From Desulfarculus sp. (GTDB lineage: Bacteria; Desulfobacterota; Desulfarculia; Desulfarculales; Desulfarculaceae), in the NCBI GenBank assembly GCA_020216805.1, contig JAIWNN010000029.1:1-10000 (forward strand): DNA of 10,000 nucleotides. Reading direction: 5' to 3'. Below the pieces are notes generated by a model. It was not told the origin of the DNA. It made no database searches and saw only the letters and a program-made list of their open reading frames with translations. Numbering within the stretch: the first letter of the stretch is position 1; the number at the start of each line of letters is the position of its first letter. Both the position numbers and the translations under genes were made by a program. Positions 1 to 7,886 of the stretch are shown piece after piece.

Positions 1-192
1 AAGGAGATCGGCCCCATCGCCACCCCCGACGTCATCCACTGGGCCCCGGGGCTGCCCAAGACCCGCTCCGGCAAGATCATGCGCCGCATTCTGCGCAAAA
101 TGGCCAGCAACGAGATGGACCAGCTGGGCGACACCAGCACCCTGGCCGATCCCGGCGTGATCCAGACTCTGATCGAGATGAAGGACAAGTAG
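1..192 (+). CDS. acs: Acetyl-CoA synthetase (AMP-forming), C-terminal 63 residues, partial
   Basis: The gene enters from the left edge in frame 1 and ends at TAG 190-192. Acs joins acetate, ATP and CoA into acetyl-CoA in the cytoplasm, through an acetyl-adenylate. The visible part is the mobile C-terminal domain. It carries the family motif [17 protein letters not shown] (visible residues 19-35). The lysine of SGK (visible residue 25) is the adenylation-step lysine that is reversibly acetylated in well-studied Acs enzymes. The tail [13 protein letters not shown] is also typical of Acs and argues against other acyl-CoA ligases. A strong hairpin follows the stop, then a signalling gene on the same strand. 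The N-terminal and core domains lie outside the window, so nothing can be said about their integrity. Confidence 0.93.
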   Translation, partial: KEIGPIATPDVIHWAPGLPKTRSGKIMRRILRKMASNEMDQLGDTSTLADPGVIQTLIEMKDK

Positions 193-200
193 CCCCCTCT

Positions 201-232
201 CGGCGTGGAGCCCCGCCCGGGGCTCCACGCCG
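201..232 (+). terminator. Hairpin after acs, probable terminator without U-tract
   Basis: Arms 201-214 and 219-232 are perfectly complementary over 14 bp, with a GCCC loop. The hairpin begins 8 bases after the acs stop. No run of T follows (the next bases are C/G-rich), so it may act as a weak or Rho-assisted terminator, or as a 3' RNA stabiliser. Its position directly behind a stop codon supports a 3'-end role. Confidence 0.55.
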
Positions 233-262
233 CCGGGGAAGGCCCACCGCCGCGGGTCCGGA

Positions 263-299
263 CCCAGGGCCGGACCCGCTTAGCGCGCCCGGCCCTGGG
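263..299 (+). promoter_or_regulatory. Leader hairpin just upstream of the CBS/DUF294 gene
   Basis: Arms 263-273 (CCCAGGGCCGG) and 289-299 (CCGGCCCTGGG) are perfectly complementary over 11 bp, around a 15-base loop. The structure ends 7 bases before the ribosome binding site of the next gene. It could affect translation or stop read-through from acs. No convincing promoter was seen between 192 and 319. Confidence 0.35.
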
Positions 300-306
300 C
301 CAACAC

Positions 307-313
307 AAGGGAG
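307..313 (+). promoter_or_regulatory. Ribosome binding site fixing the start of the CBS/DUF294 gene
   Basis: AAGGGAG lies 5 bases before ATG 319. The frame stays open upstream to a GTG at 205, but that codon sits inside the acs hairpin and has no Shine-Dalgarno sequence, so the ATG is preferred. Confidence 0.7.
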
Positions 314-318
314 CCGGC

Positions 319-2253
319 ATGCCAGACCAATCAAGCCCGCCCGCCCCCAGCCGGCCGGAGATCCTGGCCTTTTTCAAAAAAACCCCGCCGTTCGACATTT
401 TGGACGCCCTGATCCTGGCCGACCTGGCCCAACGCTGCACCGGCGAGTTCCACGCCAAGGGACAGACCATCCTGGCCCGGGGCAAGAGCCAGGTCAACGC
501 CCTGCGCCTGATCTACTCCGGCCGGGTGCGCCTGTTCTTGCGCGATGAAAACGGCCTGGAGAGCATGGTGGAGCACCGCGGCCCAGGCCAGTCCATCGGA
601 GCCCTGGCCATGCTGCGCGGCAGCCTGTCCAACCTGGAGGTGGTGGCCGAGGAGGAGACCGTCTGCCTGCTGGTGGCTCGCGACGACTTCATGCACCTGA
701 TCGAGAGTCAGGCCCGCTTCGCCCAGTTCTTCCTCAAGCAGATCAGCGAAACCTACGTGGGCAAGGCCCTCACCGAGCTCGCGCGCCCCCGTCATTTCGG
801 CGGCGGCGAAAACGCCCTGCACCTGTTCACCGCCCAGGTGGGCGATCTGGCGCGGCGCCGCCCGGTGACCATCGCCGCCAGCCAGACGGTGCGCGAAGCC
901 GCCGCCCTGATGAGCGCCGAACACGTCGGCTGCCTGCTGGTGACCGATCCCGCCCAACGCATCGTGGGCATCGTCACCGACCGCGACCTGCGCAACAAGG
1001 TCGTCGCCGCCGGCCGCGACCACCGCACCCCGGTGGGCGAGGTGATGACCAACCCCATCCAGGCGGTGCCCAGCCACACCACCGCCTTCGACGCCCTGAT
1101 CGAGATGATGAAACGCCGGGTCCACCACCTGGCCATCACCAAGCAGGGGCGCATCGTGGCCGTCATCAGCGGCCATGACCTGATGGTCCTGCAAGGCACC
1201 AGCCCGCTTCTACTGGTGCGCGACATCATGGCCCAGGAAACCTACGAGGGCCTCTACGACCTCTCCCTGCGCAGCCCCCGGGTGGTGCGCTCCCTGATCT
1301 ACGAGGGCGCTAAGCCCAATTACGTCTGCCGACTGATCACCCTGATCAACGACCACATCCTGGACCGGCTCTTGAACCTCATGGTCCGAGACCTGGGACC
1401 GGCCCCGACGCCCTTCTGCTGGCTGTTGATGGGCAGCGAGGGCCGGCGCGAGCAGACCTTCCGCACCGACCAGGACAACGGCCTGATCTACGCCGACCCG
1501 GAGAGCGAAGACCAGGCCCGGGCGGCGCGGGAATACTTCGCCACCTTCACCCCCCAGGCCACCACCCACCTGGTCCGCTGCGGCTTCGCCCGCTGCAAGG
1601 GCGACATCATGGCCAGCAACCCCCAGTGGTGCCAGCCCTACGCGGTCTGGAAGGGCTATTTCGACCGCTGGATCTCCACCCCGGAGCCCAAGGACGTGCT
1701 GCACGCCACCATCTTCTTCGACTTCCGCCCCGGCTGGGGCGAGCTGGACCTGGGGGTGCGCCTGCGCGACCACCTGATGGAGGCTCTGCGCGGCCAGGAC
1801 GTCTTCCTCCGCTTTCTGGCCAAGGACACCACCACCGCCCCCACCGCCCTCTCCACCTTCTTCCGCAACTTCATCACCGAGCGCGAAGGCCCCCACAAGG
1901 GCCGGCTGGACCTCAAGACCCGGGGCCTGGTGCCCTTCGTGGACTTCGCCCGCCTGATGTCCCTTAAGCACGGAGTGCGCGAGACCAACACCCTGGAGCG
2001 CTACACCCGCCTCGACGAGATCGGCGGCATCAGCCACGAGATGTTCCTCAAGACCAGCCAGTCCTATGAACTACTGATGCAACTGCGCCTGGTCCACCAG
2101 CAGATGCTGCACGAAGAGGGCCTGGAGCCGGACAACTTCATCGATCCCCAAGCCCTGAGCGAGCTGGAGCGCACCACCCTCAAGGAGGCCCTGGCGGTGG
2201 TCAACGACATCAAGGGCTTTCTGCGCGAAGCCTTCCACCTGGGCTCGGCCTGA
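319..2253 (+). CDS. CNB-like / CBS-pair / DUF294 nucleotidyltransferase signalling protein
   Basis: This 644-residue soluble protein has four parts. A cyclic-nucleotide-binding-like domain spans about residues 18-140. Two CBS motifs lie at about 181-235 and 243-295. A GlnD-like nucleotidyltransferase domain (DUF294) begins near residue 360 and carries GSEGRREQTFRTDQDN at 372-387, with the D384-x-D386 metal-binding pair intact. The C-terminal DUF294 partner domain covers about 490-625. CBS pairs usually bind adenosine nucleotides, and GlnD-type domains transfer nucleotidyl groups to proteins; the target here is unknown. The CNB-like domain lacks the usual phosphate-pocket Glu (Ala95) and Arg (Ser104), so cAMP binding is doubtful. 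The gene follows acs on the same strand, 126 bases downstream with a hairpin between, which suggests a link to acetate activation or energy sensing (inference). The architecture is confident; the function is not. Confidence 0.92.
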   Translation: MPDQSSPPAPSRPEILAFFKKTPPFDILDALILADLAQRCTGEFHAKGQTILARGKSQVNALRLIYSGRVRLFLRDENGLESMVEHRGPGQSIGALAMLRGSLSNLEVVAEEETVCLLVARDDFMHLIESQARFAQFFLKQISETYVGKALTELARPRHFGGGENALHLFTAQVGDLARRRPVTIAASQTVREAAALMSAEHVGCLLVTDPAQRIVGIVTDRDLRNKVVAAGRDHRTPVGEVMTNPIQAVPSHTTAFDALIEMMKRRVHHLAITKQGRIVAVISGHDLMVLQGTSPLLLVRDIMAQETYEGLYDLSLRSPRVVRSLIYEGAKPNYVCRLITLINDHILDRLLNLMVRDLGPAPTPFCWLLMGSEGRREQTFRTDQDNGLIYADPESEDQARAAREYFATFTPQATTHLVRCGFARCKGDIMASNPQWCQPYAVWKGYFDRWISTPEPKDVLHATIFFDFRPGWGELDLGVRLRDHLMEALRGQDVFLRFLAKDTTTAPTALSTFFRNFITEREGPHKGRLDLKTRGLVPFVDFARLMSLKHGVRETNTLERYTRLDEIGGISHEMFLKTSQSYELLMQLRLVHQQMLHEEGLEPDNFIDPQALSELERTTLKEALAVVNDIKGFLREAFHLGSA

Positions 2254-2340
2254 CCGCCGCCCGGTGCTTGGGCTCCCAGATACGCGGGCGAGGCCCTTCC
2301 CAGCCAAAGGGTCGGGGGCAGCGGGGAGTTGGGGCGACAG

Positions 2341-2372
2341 AAAGCCGGGACGGAGTGGATCCCCGTCCCGGC
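2341..2372 (-). terminator. Terminator of tkt
   Basis: Arms 2344-2353 and 2363-2372 pair perfectly over 10 bp (GCCGGGACGG / CCGTCCCGGC), with a 9-base loop. Read on the minus strand, the hairpin is followed by TTTCTG, a short U-tract. It lies 32 bases beyond the tkt stop codon. It may also limit read-through from the convergent CBS/DUF294 gene, although on + it is followed by CGAATTT rather than a T-run. Confidence 0.55.
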
Positions 2373-2403
2373 CGAATTTCGCGGACGATGGCCTTGGCGG
2401 CGG

Positions 2404-4407
<2,004 letters not shown>

Positions 4408-4451
4408 GGGACCTCTCCGTTGTCCGGGGATGGGTGCGGTTGAAACCGTTG

Positions 4452-4480
4452 CGGCGCGCCAAGTCGCCGGTTTTTCTTTT
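4452..4480 (+). terminator. Terminator-like hairpin plus T-tract, antisense to the tkt leader
   Basis: CGGCG (4452-4456) and CGCCG (4465-4469) form a 5-bp GC stem with an 8-base loop. It is followed by G and then TTTTTCTTTT (4471-4480). This has the form of an intrinsic terminator on +, but no gene on that strand ends here. The stem is short and it may be chance. Confidence 0.3.
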
Positions 4481-4545
4481 AGCGGGTCGAGTTGGCGAGG
4501 TCATGGTTGGTCTTGCCAACCCCCGCGCTGGCCCGCGCCGCCCCA

Positions 4546-4574
4546 ACTATCGGCCATCAGGCCCAATTTGGCAA
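4546..4574 (-). promoter_or_regulatory. Candidate sigma-70 promoter of tkt
   Basis: On the minus strand, TTGCCA (4574-4569) and GATAGT (4551-4546) are separated by exactly 17 bases. They match the -35 and -10 consensus at 5/6 and 4/6 positions. Transcription would start near 4539, giving a leader of about 130 bases before the tkt ATG. The leader contains a 6-bp hairpin (4505-4510 with 4516-4521). Confidence 0.45.
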
Positions 4575-4581
4575 GCGCAAC

Positions 4582-4880
4582 CTGCGCCGCCTCACCCAGC
4601 GATTTCCTTGCATTTTCCGTGCGCCGTCCCACCCCCGGCTTGCAGGCTGCAAATGCCTCCCTCCAGCGGCGGGATTGAGCCTCATCACTTTTTGTGAAAG
4701 AGTTGCGAGACCTTGGAGCCGGCCCCTCCCGCCTCCGCGGAGCCGACCCCGCCTCGCCTGGGCTGGCATGGCTTTCGCTTGGCTCAGGCTCGGGACGGCC
4801 GCCTGTCCGGCGGGAGGCCAGAGAGCCCGTCGGAGCCGACACCCGCAGCGCCAACACCCAGGGAAAGGTTGAACGTCCCC
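4582..4880. other. Non-coding divergent region upstream of the 85-residue gene
   Basis: I see no convincing gene in this stretch. The open frames crossing it have Pro/Arg-rich, low-complexity translations. It contains a short symmetric element TTGCAG-G-CTGCAA near 4640-4652, TCAC-TTTTT-GTGA near 4684-4696, a wobble-containing stem (4756-4764 with 4781-4789) and a small stem (4799-4803 with 4809-4813). No promoter for the downstream gene could be assigned with confidence. Confidence 0.4.
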
Positions 4881-5138
4881 ATGCCGTTGGAGAAAAAGCA
4901 ACTCATCGCCTTGATGGAGGGCCTGCCCGCCGGTAGTGAGCTGGTTTACCAGCTTTCCCCGACTTTTGGCGGAAACTACGTGGTCATCGTCAACGATCCC
5001 AACGCCAAGAAGCGCTACACCATGCGTTGGGGAAAGAGCCTGGAGGTGGCCAAATCCAGCGAACCCTTCATCGCCGCCGACAAGGCCAAGAAGATCGCCG
5101 AGTGGGTGGCCGAGCGCAACCCCAGCCCGGTGGAGTAG
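4881..5138 (+). CDS. Small 85-residue protein of unknown function
   Basis: The proposed protein begins MPLEKKQLIALMEGLPAG and ends in SPVE at TAG 5136-5138. I do not recognise the family. It is soluble-looking and mixed in charge, with no signal peptide or membrane segment. The middle part (SELVYQLSPTF, NYVVIVNDPNAKKRYTM) reads as beta strands with a turn. The end (ADKAKKIAEWVAERN) reads as an amphipathic helix. The composition is that of a real protein, unlike the Arg/Pro-rich shadow frames nearby. GGGAAAGG at 4861-4868 sits 12 bases before ATG 4881, a long spacing. An in-frame TTG at 4869 is too close (0 bases after the Shine-Dalgarno), so ATG is preferred. The frame stays open further upstream to 4713, but that extension is low-complexity. 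It stands alone between tkt (divergent) and a convergent minus-strand lipoprotein gene. Confidence 0.75.
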   Translation: MPLEKKQLIALMEGLPAGSELVYQLSPTFGGNYVVIVNDPNAKKRYTMRWGKSLEVAKSSEPFIAADKAKKIAEWVAERNPSPVE

Positions 5139-5194
5139 TCGGCCCTGAACCAGGCGGCCTCATCCGACCCCGATCCAGCCCCCCAGCGACGGTT

Positions 5195-5228
5195 CCGCGT
5201 CCTCCCGGGTCCACCTCGGGAGGCGCGG
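5195..5228. terminator. Hairpin between convergent small genes, possible bidirectional terminator
   Basis: CCGCG (5195-5199) pairs with CGCGG (5224-5228), and CCTCCCG (5201-5207) with CGGGAGG (5217-5223). This gives 12 bp with one bulged T and a 9-base loop. It lies between the stops of the 85-residue gene (5138) and the lipoprotein gene (5259), so it can serve both strands. Neither side has a T-run. Confidence 0.45.
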
Positions 5229-5258
5229 AGTCCTCGCTCCCACGGCCCCGCCCGCCGC

Positions 5259-5411
5259 CTAGCGGTAGGGGTCCAGGTTCCACTCCAGCTCGTGCATCCG
5301 GCGCTGCTCCTCGGCCGCGGTGGGGTTGTAGTCCCCCGGCCATTGGGCGCAACCGCCAGCCAAGCCGGCCAGGACCAAGAGCAACATCAGCCACGCAACC
5401 TTGACGGTCAT
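5259..5411 (-). CDS. Small 50-residue lipoprotein
   Basis: The protein starts MTVKVAWLMLLLVLAGLAGG with cysteine at residue 21, followed by AQWPGDYNPTAAEEQ and ending NLDPYR. A short basic start, a Leu/Ala-rich hydrophobic core and AGG-C fit a type II (lipoprotein) signal; Ala rather than Leu at the -3 position is slightly off consensus. The mature part is only about 30 residues, charged and probably helical around EEQRRMHELEW. A strong Shine-Dalgarno, AAGGAGGGG (5421-5429), lies 9 bases before the ATG, which makes a real gene likely despite its length. It lies 106 bases downstream of yjbQ on the same strand. The role is unknown; small lipoproteins of this kind are often poorly conserved and missed by gene callers. 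Confidence 0.72.
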   Translation of the reverse strand: MTVKVAWLMLLLVLAGLAGGCAQWPGDYNPTAAEEQRRMHELEWNLDPYR

Positions 5412-5420
5412 ACCCACGCT

Positions 5421-5429
5421 CCCCTCCTT
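5421..5429 (-). promoter_or_regulatory. Strong ribosome binding site of the small lipoprotein gene
   Basis: On the minus strand the sequence is AAGGAGGGG, 9 bases before ATG 5411. It is one of the best Shine-Dalgarno matches in the window and is the main support for the 50-residue gene. Confidence 0.7.
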
Positions 5430-5437
5430 GCACCGGA

Positions 5438-5489
5438 GATCGGTTCACTGCCTCGCCGCGATTGGTTGTCAGCGATTGTGGCACCGATC
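5438..5489. repeat. Inverted repeat enclosing a short direct repeat, upstream of the lipoprotein gene
   Basis: GATCGGT (5438-5444) and ACCGATC (5483-5489) are inverted copies. Between them GCGATTG occurs twice, at 5458-5464 and 5472-5478, with 14-base periodicity. The block covers the likely promoter or leader region of the lipoprotein gene. It could be an operator or chance. Confidence 0.3.
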
Positions 5490-5517
5490 GCGAGCAAAGG
5501 GAAGCCCCGGATGGCGT

Positions 5518-5937
<420 letters not shown>

Positions 5938-5943
5938 GCCTGA

Positions 5944-5950
5944 CTTCTCC
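5944..5950 (-). promoter_or_regulatory. Ribosome binding site fixing the GTG start of yjbQ
   Basis: GGAGAAG lies 6 bases before GTG 5937 on the minus strand. It decides for the GTG start over longer open-frame extensions, since family homology also begins at this point. Confidence 0.65.
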
Positions 5951-6010
5951 GGGGGCGGTGCTGGCGGCGGCGGGGCGGGCCGAGAGGCGGCCCACCCCGG
6001 CCGGATCGGC

Positions 6011-6847
6011 TCAGGAGCGCTGGAAGTACCAGGGCATGCGGTAGATGTGGGAGTCGCTCCCGATGCGGCTGGCGTTGTAGAGCGCGTCCACGCCCTTGAA
6101 CCAGTCCTCGGCGATGCGGTAGAAGCCGTCGCCATTGGGATGCTTGTAGTCGTCCATCAGCCAGCCGTAGGCGGTGCCGGTGCCGGAGTCGTAGAGGTCC
6201 CACCAGGCGCCGTCGGTGAAGATGTCCACCCGGTCCAGCTTGGTGCGCAACTGCTCGTTGTAATACTTGGCGCGGGCGGTGAGGTTGGCGTCCAGGTAGG
6301 CCGGCACGCCGGAGACGACGATGGCCGGGCGCTGGTTGGGATCGGTGATTCCGCCCAGGGCCGAGTCCACGATGGCCTGGACGTTGGAGACCATGGCCGC
6401 GGCCAGATCCTCGATGGCGTCGCCCTGGTTATAGTCCAGGTCGTTGGTGCCCACCATGATCACCACGAAGTTGGCCCCCTCGCCCGCGCCCCAGTCATGG
6501 GACTGGGTGGCCGGGAGGATGGAGCCGGTGGTGCCGCCGGGATTGCCGTGGAAGTAGACCTGGGTCCCGCCGGGAATGCTGCGGTAGATCGCGTAGCCGG
6601 GGTCGTTGAGGCGCGAGTAGAAGATGTTTTGCAGCGGCGCGCTGTCGGTGAGGCTGTCGCCGATGGCCGAGCAGAGGAAGCGGTATTCGTCGCCGGAGAA
6701 GGCGGCCGACTGCCCCTGGAAGTTGGGGCTGGTTCCGTCATAGAGGTTGTAGGACAGGATCGGTTCGGCGGCCGGGGCCGAGCCCGCGGCGGCGATCAGG
6801 CCCAGGGTCAAAAGGCAGGCCAGGGCCAGCAGCTTGGTCTTGCTCAT
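6011..6847 (-). CDS. Secreted SGNH/GDSL-type esterase or lipase
   Basis: This 278-residue protein has a Sec signal peptide: MSKTK, a hydrophobic stretch to about residue 22, and a likely cut after SAPAA (residue 27). The mature protein has the SGNH hydrolase blocks: GDSL at 63-66 (nucleophile S65), Gly-rich IPGGT near 91-95 and a second GGTTGS near 104-109, GTND at 133-136 (N135), and DYKHPNGDG at 233-241 with D233 and H236 in the DxxHPN pattern. This supports an exported ester hydrolase; the substrate (lipid, polysaccharide acetyl group or other) cannot be read. GAGGGT (6855-6860) is 7 bases before ATG 6847; an upstream GTG at 6856 overlaps that site and is less likely. It has its own promoter and is probably followed by yjbQ in one transcript. 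Confidence 0.9.
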   Translation of the reverse strand: MSKTKLLALACLLTLGLIAAAGSAPAAEPILSYNLYDGTSPNFQGQSAAFSGDEYRFLCSAIGDSLTDSAPLQNIFYSRLNDPGYAIYRSIPGGTQVYFHGNPGGTTGSILPATQSHDWGAGEGANFVVIMVGTNDLDYNQGDAIEDLAAAMVSNVQAIVDSALGGITDPNQRPAIVVSGVPAYLDANLTARAKYYNEQLRTKLDRVDIFTDGAWWDLYDSGTGTAYGWLMDDYKHPNGDGFYRIAEDWFKGVDALYNASRIGSDSHIYRMPWYFQRS

Positions 6848-6871
6848 AATGTGCACCCTCGGTTGCGCGGC

Positions 6872-6886
6872 GGCGGATGAGCCGCC
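6872..6886 (-). promoter_or_regulatory. Small hairpin in the SGNH hydrolase leader
   Basis: GGCGG and CCGCC form a 5-bp stem with a 5-base loop, in the roughly 60-base leader between the promoter and the ribosome binding site. It may modulate stability. It is short enough to be chance in GC-rich DNA. Confidence 0.25.
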
Positions 6887-6915
6887 CTTGAGATTGCGGG
6901 TCAGGCATGTCCGCT

Positions 6916-6944
6916 ATGATAGGCCCCTTTGCCGGGACCGTCAA
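6916..6944 (-). promoter_or_regulatory. Sigma-70 promoter of the SGNH hydrolase gene
   Basis: On the minus strand, TTGACG (6944-6939) and TATCAT (6921-6916) are separated by exactly 17 bases. Each hexamer matches the consensus at 5/6 positions. This is the best promoter match in the window. Transcription would start near 6909, giving a leader of about 60 bases. Confidence 0.7.
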
Positions 6945-6964
6945 TCCGGGTTAGGCCGTGGGGT

Positions 6965-6985
6965 CCGGCGAGGGTGCCGCGCCGG
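6965..6985 (-). terminator. Weak hairpin downstream of korB
   Basis: CCGGCG (6965-6970) and CGCCGG (6980-6985) form a 6-bp stem with a 9-base loop. It sits 25 bases after the korB stop and before the SGNH hydrolase promoter. There is no T-run, so termination here is uncertain. Confidence 0.3.
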
Positions 6986-7009
6986 TCGCCACGCTCCATC
7001 CGGCGGGCC

Positions 7010-7861
7010 TTAAAAATATTTCTCCAGAACGTGCTCCAAGGCGGCGCGGTCCACCTCCTGGTCATAGAGCGGGCCGGCGGCCAGGGGTGGGAAGTGGCTG
7101 CTGTAGGGGGCGCGGTCGCCCCGCCAGATCACCCCCAAGGGGATGCGCTGGCCGAACTCCTGGGCCTTGGCCAGGGCGGCGGCGAAATCGGTGGGGTCGT
7201 GGCCGGCGTCCAGGTGGTAGACCCGCTCCTGGTACCACTTGAAGGTGTTGATCTTGTTGAAGGAGACGCAGGGCTGCAACACGTCCACCAGGGCCAGGCC
7301 CTCCACCGCCAGGGCCTGTTCCAACAGGCCGGCCAGGTGGTCGGGCTCGCCGGTGAAACCCCGGGCCACCAAGGACACCCGGTGCAGCACCGCCACCGCC
7401 AGGGGCTGGAAGGGCGCGGCCCAGACCCCCTCGGGCTGGGTCTTGGTGACGAAACCCTCCAGGCTGGTGGGGCTGGCCTGGCCCTTGGTCAGGCCGTAGA
7501 CCTGGTTGTCGTGCACGATCACGGTCAGGTCGATGTTGCGCCTCAAGGCGGCCAGGAAGTGGTTGCCGCCCTCGCCGTAGTGGCAGCCGTCGCCGCTGTT
7601 GACCACCACCTTGAGCCGGGGGTTGGCCAGGCGCGCGCCGGTGGCCGCCGGCAGCGAGCGTCCGTGCAGGCCGCAGAAGGCGTTGGCCTTGAGGTATTGC
7701 GGGGTCTTGGCCGCCTGGCCGATGCCGCCCACCAACAACAGGTCCTTGGGGGCCAGGTCGCGGGCGGCCAGGGCCTTTTTCATGGCCTTGAGCAGGTTGT
7801 GGTTGCCGCAGCCCGGGCACCAGGCGGTCTCGAACTCGCCGTAGGTCGCGATGTCCAGCAT
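7010..7861 (-). CDS. korB: 2-oxoacid:ferredoxin oxidoreductase, beta subunit
   Basis: This 283-residue subunit binds thiamine diphosphate and an iron-sulfur cluster. With KorA it converts a 2-oxoacid plus CoA to acyl-CoA and CO2, reducing ferredoxin, or runs in reverse. It shows WCPGCGN (14-20, C15 and C18), GLHGRSLPAATG (64-75), the cofactor motif SGDGCHYGEGGNHF (89-102) with N119 in HDNQVYGLTKGQASPTS, and LQPCVSFNKINT (195-206, C198). In characterised relatives a third cluster cysteine lies in GIGCSG; here that site is GIGQAA (Q49), and the extra cysteines are C63 and C93. GGGAG (7868-7872) is 6 bases before the ATG. The gene starts 25 bases after the korA stop, so the two form an operon. 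The substrate is unresolved (2-oxoglutarate, pyruvate or a branched-chain acid), so the symbol is provisional. Confidence 0.92.
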   Translation of the reverse strand: MLDIATYGEFETAWCPGCGNHNLLKAMKKALAARDLAPKDLLLVGGIGQAAKTPQYLKANAFCGLHGRSLPAATGARLANPRLKVVVNSGDGCHYGEGGNHFLAALRRNIDLTVIVHDNQVYGLTKGQASPTSLEGFVTKTQPEGVWAAPFQPLAVAVLHRVSLVARGFTGEPDHLAGLLEQALAVEGLALVDVLQPCVSFNKINTFKWYQERVYHLDAGHDPTDFAAALAKAQEFGQRIPLGVIWRGDRAPYSSHFPPLAAGPLYDQEVDRAALEHVLEKYF

Positions 7862-7886
7862 GGCGTTCTCCCAAAAACCGCCCGGC

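Noticed and set aside
205..318. N-terminal extension of the CBS/DUF294 protein to a GTG at 205
   Set aside because: The GTG lies inside the acs hairpin and lacks a Shine-Dalgarno; the extension is Pro/Arg/Gly-rich. AAGGGAG before ATG 319 decides the start.
4566..4582. Possible sigma-54 promoter (TTGGCAAGCGCAACCTGC) upstream of the 85-residue gene
   Set aside because: The GG and GC elements are 12 bases apart instead of the required 10. The same bases fit better as the minus-strand -35 element of tkt.
4738..4840. 10-base direct repeat CGGAGCCGAC at 4738 and 4831
   Set aside because: There are only two copies, 93 bases apart, in very GC-rich sequence with no further structure. It is neither a CRISPR nor a target-site duplication.
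4492..4872. 126-codon + strand open frame in the divergent region
   Set aside because: The translation is Pro/Arg-rich without motif, overlaps other equally poor frames, and has no good ribosome binding site.
5977..5993. Hairpin between the SGNH hydrolase gene and yjbQ as a terminator
   Set aside because: It is only 6 bp with no T-run, common by chance in such GC-rich DNA, so it is not enough to split the probable operon.
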